Shown one piece after another: positions 53,032-60,999 of a stretch of DNA of 60,999 nucleotides. The first letter of the stretch is position 1; each line of letters opens with the position of its first letter. The notes beneath the pieces were generated by a model. The model was not told the origin of the DNA, ran no database searches, and saw only the letters and a list, made by a program, of their open reading frames with translations. Origin of the DNA: CAZSDP01 sp964605665 (GTDB lineage Bacteria; Planctomycetota; UBA8108; UBA1146); the NCBI GenBank assembly GCA_964605665.1, contig CAZSDP010000026.1, positions 1 through 60,999 of the forward strand. The letters are read 5' to 3'. A program made the translations under genes and the position numbers.

Positions 53032-54657
53032 TCACGCCGGACTACGAACCCAACGGATCAGCTCAACGATTTTCGGAGGCTGTCCAGTTCGAAGCATCCC
53101 CACTCGGAAGATCCGTCCCGACGCCCAGAGCATCGCGATTGCGGTGATGACGAGAAGCCCCATCGTCCCATATAGATCCAAAGTCGGTGGATCGGCGGCA
53201 GCTCGGTTCATCATCACAAAAGGTGTGTAAAGCGGGATCCACGATAAGACGGTAGCCAAGGTTCCGTTGGGGTCGCGTGGAATGAACGCCATCGTGATCA
53301 GCGGCACCATCAAGATCATCATCACGGGCCCCATGAAGTTCTGAGCGTCCTTGATCGTACTGCAGATCGAACCGATACTCGCAAAGATAGCAGCGTAAAG
53401 AAGGTAACCAAGGATGAAGTAAACGATGAATGGGATCAGCATCTCAGGGGTAATGACCACCTCTAGTAATGCGAGAATCAACTCTGCCTCTGTGGTGGCT
53501 TTCCAAGTCAGGATTCCATAGAGCGATCCGAGCCAAGCTCCAATCATCGTCAGCCCCAGGAGGGCGATGCCGAGAAGCTTGCCACTCATCAGCTCGCCCG
53601 GGGTCACAGAAGAGAGTAGTACTTCTACAACTCGGTTCGACTTCTCTTCGATCATGTTGTTTAGCAGCATTTGCGCAGTGGAAAAGATCGCGATCCACAA
53701 TAGATAAACGAACCCCACAGGAACCCATTGTCGGAGTTTGTCGACAATGCCGACCTCTTCCTGCCCAACAGCTTTCTTGGGGTCGAGCGTATCAGAGAAG
53801 ACTCTGATTGCCTGAATCTCTGCAACATCGCCAAGGTCTACACCCCGCTTCTGATACTCTCGCTTGCGAATCTCTGCAGAGATTGTGTTCGTTGTGGTGT
53901 TCTCAATGGCGTCATCAGTCAAAGTCTTCGACCAATAGCGAATTCCGCTTCGCGCGGTCGCGATATCGCTTGGAATGATGATTAAGGCAAAGAGCTCTAT
54001 CGACTCATCGCCCTCTGTGATCAGTTGATCACCGATCAAGTACGGCTTCAGGGCCTCTTCGATTTCAGCATCACTCTGTTCTGTAGAGACTTCATCAGGC
54101 AAGGCGACTTCACGGAAGCGTGGTCGTGGAGGCTCAAACTCGGGTGTCCCTTCGGGGAGCAAGTTGAGCGTCAATTTCACAAGGGCATCGAATTGCTCGC
54201 CATTTTCAAAGACTTGATCGGGAAGTTTGTCGACCAAGGCGGAAATCAACATCGGAGAGAGGGGCTTGCCCGCTTCGATTGGAAAGTCAGATGGATCGAT
54301 GCCGATCTGGCGTGCCGCTTCTTTGGGGTCGATTTGAGGAACTGCAAAAGGAGGTGCGCTCTCGAGTGGGTTTGCTTCAGAAATCTTGGGAGCGTGCTTT
54401 TGCGTGAATTTCATCAGTTGCTCGAGAACTTTGCGCCGGTTTCGACTCTCAATCGATTCGCGTACCAAATCACCAAACTCACCAGATCGGTCGATCAGGA
54501 CGTAGTTTCGAGTCGGTACAGCTTTGTCTTCGAGAAACTGCGGCACTTGTGAAAACACGAGGATCATCACGGGAAAGAGAATGATCCCAATCCAAAAGCC
54601 TTTGGTTTTCGTGTTTTCGAGGTACTCGCGGACAGCTACACGCCAGAGTCTTTTCAC
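53032..54657 (-). CDS. ABC-2 type transporter permease (NatB-like)
   Basis: The 541-residue membrane protein has an N-terminal transmembrane segment (GFWIGIILFPVMILVF), a ~280-residue extracytoplasmic domain, then about five segments in the C-terminal third. LSSVTPGELMSGKLLGIALLGLT is typical of ABC-2 (NatB/CcmB-like) permeases. It forms an exporter with the ATPase encoded directly upstream, whose stop overlaps its start (ATGA). The substrate is unknown; NatAB exports Na+ in Bacillus. Confidence 0.85.
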   Translation of the reverse strand: MKRLWRVAVREYLENTKTKGFWIGIILFPVMILVFSQVPQFLEDKAVPTRNYVLIDRSGEFGDLVRESIESRNRRKVLEQLMKFTQKHAPKISEANPLESAPPFAVPQIDPKEAARQIGIDPSDFPIEAGKPLSPMLISALVDKLPDQVFENGEQFDALVKLTLNLLPEGTPEFEPPRPRFREVALPDEVSTEQSDAEIEEALKPYLIGDQLITEGDESIELFALIIIPSDIATARSGIRYWSKTLTDDAIENTTTNTISAEIRKREYQKRGVDLGDVAEIQAIRVFSDTLDPKKAVGQEEVGIVDKLRQWVPVGFVYLLWIAIFSTAQMLLNNMIEEKSNRVVEVLLSSVTPGELMSGKLLGIALLGLTMIGAWLGSLYGILTWKATTEAELILALLEVVITPEMLIPFIVYFILGYLLYAAIFASIGSICSTIKDAQNFMGPVMMILMVPLITMAFIPRDPNGTLATVLSWIPLYTPFVMMNRAAADPPTLDLYGTMGLLVITAIAMLWASGRIFRVGMLRTGQPPKIVELIRWVRSPA

Positions 54658-55598
54658 CGGTACGCTGCCTCTCGGGCCTCTGGGCCCACTAAGTGCACAA
54701 AGACATCGTGCAACGTTGGATCAGCCTGTACAAAGCTATCAAGGGGAATGTCCTGCTCGAAGCACGCCTGCAGAATCTGCTGTGGATCGAAGCCGTCGGT
54801 GATCTGAATGTCGAAGTTCGGGGAGCCGATGTCGTCGTCTTGTGATTCAACACGCTCGATCGAAACGACTCCATCAAGTGCGGAAATTTGATCGAGGCTG
54901 TCACGGGTCGCGACTCTCACCCGACGTGGAATCGTGCGGCGTGCCTCCTTGACCGAACCGTCAAATATCTTGCGGCCCTTGGCGAGGAGTACGATGTGCT
55001 GGCAAATCCGCTCAGCATGAGACATGACGTGAGTGGAGAAAATTACGGTCGTGCCTCGAGCAGCGAGATCTTGAATGACTTCTTCCATCACTTGCTGGTT
55101 CACCGGATCGAGGCCGCTGAACGGTTCATCCAGTATCACAAACTCCGGCTCGTGGGCGATCGAAGCGAGTACTTGGACCTTCTGACCCATTCCCTTGGAG
55201 AGGGCCTCCGTCTTCTTGTCTGCAAAGTCTGCTAGACCGTATCGCTCCAACAATTCATAAGCGATGACCTTGGCTCGTTGCTTTGAAATGCCCTTGAGTG
55301 TGGCGAAATAGGCGATGACGGCCCACGTCTTCATCTTCTTGTAGAGGCCCTTTTCCTCGGGCAAGTAGCCGATGCGATCGCGTACAGAGAGAGCATTTGA
55401 ACCGAGAACAGTGATACTCCCCGATGTCGGCTTGAGAATCTCGAGGATCATTCGGATGGTGGTTGTCTTTCCCGCGCCGTTCGGGCCAAGGAACCCGTAA
55501 ACCGATCCTTTGGGCACAGAGAAACTGACATCGTCGACGGCACGAAAGTCTCCATATGTTTTGACAACATTCTGGAGAATGAGCGCGGTATCGCTCAC
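54654..55598 (-). CDS. ABC transporter ATPase (NatA-like)
   Basis: The 314-residue ATPase has Walker A GPNGAGKTTTIRMI, signature ALSKGMGQKVQVLASI (LSKGM rather than LSGGQ, as in NatA/DrrA-type), Walker B FVILDEPFSGLD and switch His in FSTHVMSHAERICQ. The C-terminal ~80 residues are the regulatory extension common in drug/Na+ exporter ATPases. It is the first gene of a two-gene operon with the NatB-like permease. Confidence 0.92.
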   Translation of the reverse strand: MSDTALILQNVVKTYGDFRAVDDVSFSVPKGSVYGFLGPNGAGKTTTIRMILEILKPTSGSITVLGSNALSVRDRIGYLPEEKGLYKKMKTWAVIAYFATLKGISKQRAKVIAYELLERYGLADFADKKTEALSKGMGQKVQVLASIAHEPEFVILDEPFSGLDPVNQQVMEEVIQDLAARGTTVIFSTHVMSHAERICQHIVLLAKGRKIFDGSVKEARRTIPRRVRVATRDSLDQISALDGVVSIERVESQDDDIGSPNFDIQITDGFDPQQILQACFEQDIPLDSFVQADPTLHDVFVHLVGPEAREAAYR

Positions 55599-55980
55599 AG
55601 CGCCTCCTTGAACGCGGGATGTTGCGGAACTGCCAGCTAGGAATCAGCAGATTGAAGCTGCCAACACGGAATCACCAACAATCCGAGAAACGAGCAAGCC
55701 CTGGGTGGGCTCGAATCAAGCTACTGACACAGTACAGCGCCGACAACGTAGTCGGGAAGGTCTTCGATAAAAAAGAAGCGAAATGGAGATTCTACTCACC
55801 CATTTTGTGGCCGGAATGCTGCCGTGTGGGTTCTTGGGAGCTATGCGCCAGCAAATGCCAGCAGGTGTTTCCCTCGCAGAATCCCTAGAAACAGAGAACG
55901 GGCCCAGCTCCGTAGCTTGGAACTGGGCCCGCGGGCTTTTTAACCTGAGATCGAAAAGCCGAAGAGGCCTTTCGCTCTAT
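55599..55980. other. Intergenic, ABC operon to giant surface gene
   Basis: About 380 nt without a supported gene. It contains the hairpin at 55899-55931. The ABC operon promoter should lie at its left end. Confidence 0.45.
55899..55940. terminator. Stem-loop with T-tract beyond the giant gene
   Basis: CGGGCCCAG (55899-55907) pairs with CTGGGCCCG (55923-55931), and a T-run follows on the plus strand. It lies about 50 nt past the minus-strand stop of the giant gene. The T-tract points in the plus direction, so for the giant gene it would work only as a 3' hairpin. Confidence 0.6.
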
Positions 55981-58900
55981 TTAATTACAGGCCCCATATG
56001 AGGAGCACTCGAGCATACTCGCGGTTGGATCAGGGCCACACTGACTGAATGGCTCTGCCGGTTGCGCTCCGGAATTGAAGATATAGTTCAGCGTGAAAAT
56101 GATATCTCCAATGTCAATTTGCTCGTCATCATTTGAGTCGTGCGCGACGAGACAAGTCGGTACGCTTCCTTGGAACAAAAGGGCCAAGGTCAGGACTGGA
56201 TCGGCAACGTTGATCTGCCCATCAGCATTTGCGTCTGCTCGCACGAAGTTGGTGAGAGGCTGCATCACTTCGCTGACCAAAATGGTCGCAATAGCAGTGG
56301 CCACCCCACCGTTACCATCCGAGACCTCATAGATGATCTCTTCTGTTCCGAACAGGCCGGCGCCCGGGGTGTAAGTGATCGTCTGATTCGGCTCGATCAC
56401 AGCACTTCCGAGGGTGAGCGTATTCAAAATCGTGGTGATCGTCAGCGCGTCACTGTCAGCGTCCGCGTCATTTGCTAGCAACGCGAAGTTAGCCGTAGTG
56501 TCTTGATCCATGACGAAGAAGTCGTCGCTGGCGACGGGTGCGTCGTTTACCGGGGTGATGTTCATGGTCACCGTTGCGGTAGCGGTCAAGCCCGAAGTGT
56601 CAGAGACCGTGTAGATGAACGAATCTGTACCACTGAAGTGAAGAGCGGGCGTGTACTCAATATCTCCACCGACCAGCGTCGCAGTTCCATTTGCCGGTAC
56701 GCTAACACCGGTGAGGGTCAGCGCTTGGCCATCAGGCTCACTATCGTTCGAGAGCAGTAAGCCACTGGCGATCAAACGAGGTGTGTCTTCCGGAGAAGAA
56801 ATTGGGCCATCGTCTGCTGCCAGAGGTGAGTCTTCGGTCGGAGTGATATCGACAGTGACCGTTGCAGTACTAACTCCACCTTGGTTGTCGGTGATCGAGT
56901 ACTGGAACTGGTCGATTCCGCTGGCGTTTGTCGCCGGAATATACAGAACCGATCCAGAGCCGATCAGGGTCGCTGTTCCCAAGAGACCGTCGGAAACGCT
57001 GGTGACCAACAGAGTGTCCCCGTCAACATCGAGATCGTTAGCGAGAACATTGATGACGACCGGCGTGTCTTCTTGTGTCGTGTTATTCGGATCGTCGGTT
57101 GCCGTCGGCGCGTCATTCTCTGGGACTACCAGCAGGACAATCGCACCAGTTGAAGTGTCTCTACCGTCTCCAACCGTGTAGGTCAGCGACAGAGAGCCTG
57201 AGTCGTCAGCGAAGTCTGGATCAGGCGTGATCGTCACCGATGAAGTTGTAAAGGAAACCGTCGCCGGGAAGTTCACGGGCGCTTCAACAGTGCCAATCTG
57301 CAACGTGTCGTTCTCAATGTCGAAGTCATTGATCAGCGGATTGAGCGTTACTGGGTGGTCTTCCAGCGTCGTTACGATGTCCAGAATAGCCACTGGAGGA
57401 TCGTTGACCGGTAGAACTGAGACAGCGAGCTGTCCAGGCACCTGATTGACGCCGTCAGAGACCACATAGGTGATCGAGTCGGGAACGACAATCGCGAGAT
57501 CCGGTAGCGGTTCGTAACGGATTTGGTTGTTGATCACAGTGACCGACAGAGCTTCGAATCCGCCTCCGGGGAGGGTCGGATTCAAGGAAACGGTCAGCGC
57601 TTCATTTTCTGGATCAACATCGTTTGCAAGCACATCGATGATCACGACGGTGTCTTCTAAGGTTTGGGCGAAGTCCGCATGGGTGATCGGTGGATCGTTG
57701 ATGAAGTTGATCGTGAGAGTCACGGTAGAAGTGCTAAAGGTCCCCTTGCCGTCAGTTGCAGTGTAGGTGAACTGATCGAGCCCAAAGAACTCTGTATTCG
57801 GCGTGTAGATCAGCTGTTGGCCACTTTGGCTCACGCTTCCGTTCGGGGCCTGGGTGAATGAAGCGACGCTGAGAGTGTCCATGTCAGGGTCGGTGTCATT
57901 CGCCAAGACGTCGATCAATGCCGGAACGTCTTCATCGGTTGTGGCTGTATCGGCGAGCGCTTGCGGTGCGCCATTTCCAACATAGATGAAGATCGTTGCG
58001 GAGGCGGTGTCGTCGCTATCGGTGATGGTGTAGCTGAAGCTATCGATCCCCGAGGCTGCCAGCGGTGGAGTGTATACCCAACCGGTTCCTCCGAGAGCCA
58101 AAGTACCACCTGCTGATCCAGTTTCCGAAATGCTGAGGACAGAGAGAGAATCGCCATCGAGATCAGTATCGTTGATCAGCAGGCTTGATTCCTCGATGCT
58201 CAACGTCGTATCTAGCGCCGTGGTGAAATGGTCGTCATTGGCCACAGGCGCGTCATTGGTAGGCGCAACCTCGATGGTAACGATCGCTCGAGAGGTCGCA
58301 CCATGCCCATCGTTGATGCCGTAACCAAAGCTGTCAGTACCATTGAAGTGCAGAGGGGGAATGTACGTAATGACTCCGGCATTCACCGAAACATCCCCAC
58401 CCTTTTCACTGCTTTGGTCGAGCTGATAGCAGGTCAGTAAGTCCTCGTCCAAGTCGGTGTCGTTACTGATCAGCGCGGCTTCCGAGATCTGGAGCGCCAC
58501 ATCCTCGCTGGTGGAGCGAGTGTCTGGGTTTGCAGTTGGAGCTTCGTTCGGAATTTGGCAACGATTGCTCGGGGGTGACGCAAACGCGAAGTTCATGTCG
58601 CCAGGGCCAGCGAGAGTTTGTGGTGGCCACTGAACAAAGTCGTTCTCACCGAATGGATAGTGCGCAAAGACGCGGTCTTTGGTGAAACCCGGGAGGGTTG
58701 CCTGGAGTCGTGGATCGAGTCCCGAGAACGGGAATGGATCGAGACCCAGAGCTCCGAGGGGCAGGTTCGAATCGCAAGCACCATCGGTATCTGCGTCTTC
58801 ACATCCTCCGGGGCCGAGACGTCGATCGAGGTTCCAGGTCACTCCTGCGAAGATGAAACTAGTTTCCGCACGATCGAGATCGATTTCGACGAATTCGGGA

Positions 58901-60465
58901 TGTCCGATTCCTACGCCAATTACGTACTCACCATGGCTTGCTATTTGGCCGCGCACGTTCTTCGGCCTGTTGTGATCCTCAATCACGGCATGGTGGCGTG
59001 AACGCGCAATCACTTCCCGACTGACGGGTGCGACGATGGCGAATTCTTCATCCATCGTTCCGCCGAGTGGGCACACATTGTAGCCGGCGTTCAGGAGGTT
59101 CTGGCAAGCAGAGCTTCCCGCGACAACAGGCGCGCCTTTGATGAAGTCGATATCGAATCCGACTTTGAAGATTCCGCCTGCGTGCGGCGGCTCTCCGGCG
59201 AAGATCGTGTCGAGGTTCGTCGGGCCTGCAGAAGCCAAAATGACCTCGTGCGCTTGTCCCGTTTGTGGGTCAACGTGCATTGCGAAAAGCTCGACGTCTG
59301 ATGCGTCAAGGGTGGAGAACCCGATGAAGAGCGACTTGTTACGCTCATTCTGGAAGCCCGGTGCGTCCCATTCGGCCTCAGCCATAATGAGGTAATCAGG
59401 CTGATCAGGTGTACGTCGGGTGTTGATCTTATTGGCAATGCCCCAGCTATAGGCGGAGAAGAAACGAACGCCATTGACGCTGGTCCAGTGGCCTTCTCCT
59501 CCGACGTCGTCACCGAGAAGGAACGGTGCAAAGAGCCTGGAATCGGGGACTTCTAAGTTGTTCACTCCCGCGAGGACTCGGTTTGTCGCGGGACAGAATG
59601 GATCGCCAGTTCCGTCTGGGTTCACGCCGATGGTTCGGCCACCGACTCCTGTGACGGTACTGGGAATGCACATCGGATATCCATTCGAGGAGACGATGGT
59701 GTAACTCCCAGGATCGTTGGTGAATCGCGGGTCGGGGCTGCAGTTCGGCCCGCCGTCACATCCCAGCCCTTGCTGGATGGTATGAACACCTTCGGGATCG
59801 TTGATTCGAACGATGACTCCCTGGTTGTTTGCAGGTCCACCAGCCTCACGCGGCTTCTCGCCCATGATGCCATTGACGACCATGTAACCGTCGGTGTAGT
59901 CGATATAGGAAACAAAACCACCGAGAGTCGTTGGGACGAGGGCGCCGGCGATTTCTCCAGTTGATGCGCGCGCGATAAAGACGTCTCCCGCGATAAGGTG
60001 ACCGTCACCGGTGCGGTTCGCGAGGATTTGCGCATATGCGCCTTCTCTACCGTCGAGGCAGGCATCCATCATCGCCAAGCCAGTTTCGTTGTTGGCGAGG
60101 CAGGCGGGTGGTGCCTGTTCGTAGAGTTGCGCCAGTGTCAGGCGATTTGCGGGCAAATCGATCAGGATGTTTCTTGGAATCGTAACGGGAACGCCTTCGA
60201 CGACGATGGTTCCCTTCGACCACGGATCGGTAGGATCATCGAGGAAGATGTATTCAATTTTACCGAGAATTGGCATGCCGGTAACGGGACCAACATTTGC
60301 GTTTTGCTTTCCTTCGAGGTTCGAAGGGAGACCGAGTGCTATCACTAGCACAATCAGCGGCGCGAACCAAACCCGGTTGAAAGGCGACCTCTTGTTTATA
60401 TGCATGGTCTTGTCTTTCAGTGGTTGCTGGTGTTGATGATGAGTTTGTTTGATATCAGGACTCAT
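55981..60465 (-). CDS. Giant Ig-like repeat surface protein with dockerin-like end
   Basis: The ~1494-residue exported protein has a signal segment FAPLIVLVIALG near residues 33-47. The N-domain (to ~635) is unrecognised and contains Cys pairs such as GLGCDGGPNCS. About eight ~95-residue cadherin/Ig-like repeats follow, each opening N(D/E)APxA and including LxNDxDxDxDxL calcium-type motifs. The C-terminal ~85 residues are a dockerin-like pair of loops (DANADGQINVADP and DSNDDEQIDIGDI). ATG at 60465 has GGAGGTG in the end of the preceding gene; ATG at 60405 is an alternative closer to the signal. Confidence 0.85.
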   Translation of the reverse strand: MSPDIKQTHHQHQQPLKDKTMHINKRSPFNRVWFAPLIVLVIALGLPSNLEGKQNANVGPVTGMPILGKIEYIFLDDPTDPWSKGTIVVEGVPVTIPRNILIDLPANRLTLAQLYEQAPPACLANNETGLAMMDACLDGREGAYAQILANRTGDGHLIAGDVFIARASTGEIAGALVPTTLGGFVSYIDYTDGYMVVNGIMGEKPREAGGPANNQGVIVRINDPEGVHTIQQGLGCDGGPNCSPDPRFTNDPGSYTIVSSNGYPMCIPSTVTGVGGRTIGVNPDGTGDPFCPATNRVLAGVNNLEVPDSRLFAPFLLGDDVGGEGHWTSVNGVRFFSAYSWGIANKINTRRTPDQPDYLIMAEAEWDAPGFQNERNKSLFIGFSTLDASDVELFAMHVDPQTGQAHEVILASAGPTNLDTIFAGEPPHAGGIFKVGFDIDFIKGAPVVAGSSACQNLLNAGYNVCPLGGTMDEEFAIVAPVSREVIARSRHHAVIEDHNRPKNVRGQIASHGEYVIGVGIGHPEFVEIDLDRAETSFIFAGVTWNLDRRLGPGGCEDADTDGACDSNLPLGALGLDPFPFSGLDPRLQATLPGFTKDRVFAHYPFGENDFVQWPPQTLAGPGDMNFAFASPPSNRCQIPNEAPTANPDTRSTSEDVALQISEAALISNDTDLDEDLLTCYQLDQSSEKGGDVSVNAGVITYIPPLHFNGTDSFGYGINDGHGATSRAIVTIEVAPTNDAPVANDDHFTTALDTTLSIEESSLLINDTDLDGDSLSVLSISETGSAGGTLALGGTGWVYTPPLAASGIDSFSYTITDSDDTASATIFIYVGNGAPQALADTATTDEDVPALIDVLANDTDPDMDTLSVASFTQAPNGSVSQSGQQLIYTPNTEFFGLDQFTYTATDGKGTFSTSTVTLTINFINDPPITHADFAQTLEDTVVIIDVLANDVDPENEALTVSLNPTLPGGGFEALSVTVINNQIRYEPLPDLAIVVPDSITYVVSDGVNQVPGQLAVSVLPVNDPPVAILDIVTTLEDHPVTLNPLINDFDIENDTLQIGTVEAPVNFPATVSFTTSSVTITPDPDFADDSGSLSLTYTVGDGRDTSTGAIVLLVVPENDAPTATDDPNNTTQEDTPVVINVLANDLDVDGDTLLVTSVSDGLLGTATLIGSGSVLYIPATNASGIDQFQYSITDNQGGVSTATVTVDITPTEDSPLAADDGPISSPEDTPRLIASGLLLSNDSEPDGQALTLTGVSVPANGTATLVGGDIEYTPALHFSGTDSFIYTVSDTSGLTATATVTMNITPVNDAPVASDDFFVMDQDTTANFALLANDADADSDALTITTILNTLTLGSAVIEPNQTITYTPGAGLFGTEEIIYEVSDGNGGVATAIATILVSEVMQPLTNFVRADANADGQINVADPVLTLALLFQGSVPTCLVAHDSNDDEQIDIGDIIFTLNYIFNSGAQPAEPFSQCGPDPTASMLECSSYGACN

Positions 60466-60466
60466 T

Positions 60467-60999
60467 TTATGGCACCTCCACCACGCTGATGTTGAGTTGC
60501 CCAACGGCACTTCCGCCGTGTGCGTCAGCGACTTGATAGGTTGTCTGGACTATGCCGGTAAAGCCGGCGGCAGGCATGTAGGTCCAGGTGCCGTTGCCGT
60601 TGTCGGTGATCGTTCCATTTCCTGCTCCCGGTGCACTGATCTGAGTCACAGTGAGCTGGTCGCTGTCGGGATCACTGTCATTTTGGGTCAAGTCTTCTTT
60701 ACTAATCTGCAGCGCCACATCTCTGTTGGTGGTGAGCAGGTCAACCGCAGCACTCGGGTCGTTGTTCAGCTGAGTGCAGGCATCGATCAGGATCGGTCCA
60801 CGTTCAAATCCTGGCGTCATCGCGTCGTCTTGAGCAACGGTCAGCGATTCCGCGAGGGCTTGCAGGTTGTCACCTGGGCCGAATGGGTAGTACGAGAAGA
60901 CCTTTTCCAGATTTGCGGGCTGGAAGGTCAGGATCTGACCGAGCGCGTCGAGCTCTGAGAGCGGGAACGGCTTTAGGCGGTGAGTGCCCAAGATCGCAT
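60467..60999 (-). CDS. Partial paralogous Ig-like surface protein
   Basis: The 5' end lies outside the window. The visible ~177 residues end at TAA 60467. They align with the middle of the next gene: LKPFPLSELDALG resembles LDPFPFSGLDPRL, FSYYPFGPGDN resembles FAHYPFGENDF, and RDVALQISKEDLTQNDSDPDSDQLT resembles its first Ig-like repeat. One Ig-like repeat is complete, and there is no dockerin at its end. It is probably a tandem duplicate co-transcribed with the giant gene. Confidence 0.75.
   Translation of the reverse strand, partial: AILGTHRLKPFPLSELDALGQILTFQPANLEKVFSYYPFGPGDNLQALAESLTVAQDDAMTPGFERGPILIDACTQLNNDPSAAVDLLTTNRDVALQISKEDLTQNDSDPDSDQLTVTQISAPGAGNGTITDNGNGTWTYMPAAGFTGIVQTTYQVADAHGGSAVGQLNISVVEVP

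Overview
The window looks like a chromosomal origin region from a Gram-negative-type bacterium with moderately high GC content. My best guess is Planctomycetota. Three things point there: the GyrA quinolone-region motif HPHGESVIYP, which I recall from planctomycetes; dockerin-like calcium loops of the type INVADP...LALLFQG at the end of a giant surface protein; and many lipoprotein-type beta-propeller, FG-GAP and Ig-like proteins beside small RRM proteins. No rRNA or phylogenetic marker was searched, so this is an inference. Two 100-N runs (8042-8141, 39620-39719) mark assembly gaps, so this is a draft or metagenomic scaffold.

Layout. 1-8 kb: tRNA-Gly, pyrE, a STAS/receiver/HATPase fusion regulator, a FabZ-like dehydratase, a zinc-ribbon protein, a secreted subtilase and a PD40 propeller lipoprotein. 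8.0-8.45 kb: two different minisatellites, one interrupted by the first gap, and tRNA-Ser(GCU). 8.9-20.2 kb: the replication block dnaA - oriC-like intergenic region - dnaN - dciA - gyrB - panB - panE - gyrA. It ends at a strong terminator and has no recF between dnaN and gyrB. 20.9-25.3 kb: an XPB-type helicase, its usual helicase-associated partner and an unrecognised third gene, joined by 4-nt overlaps. 25.4-39.2 kb: a nitrilase-family hydrolase, yjbQ with a degenerate receiver gene, two envelope lipoproteins (a PD40 propeller and a SPOR protein) flanking a TM-anchored beta-sandwich protein, hyuA with a membrane glycosyltransferase, lspA, an HtrA protease, and a 13-repeat FG-GAP lipoprotein.

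39.9-50 kb: a molybdenum-linked neighbourhood. It holds an RRM protein, a HTH/coiled-coil regulator, a three-subunit molybdenum hydroxylase of the periplasmic PaoABC type (Tat signal on the Fe-S subunit, extra Cys loop in the FAD subunit), and a Cys-rich mini-protein ended by a perfect palindromic terminator. A second RRM protein, a saccharopine-dehydrogenase-like enzyme and modABC molybdate uptake follow. 50-61 kb: hyuB (18 kb from hyuA), a glycerophosphodiester phosphodiesterase, a NatA/NatB-like ABC exporter, and two tandem paralogous Ig-like surface proteins, the second ending in a dockerin-like module and the first cut by the window end.

Working together: the centre is chromosome replication and topology. 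The right half combines molybdate import with a molybdoenzyme that could use it, and a large investment in envelope and secreted proteins. Translational coupling by ATGA/GTGA overlaps recurs, and several core replication genes use non-ATG starts.
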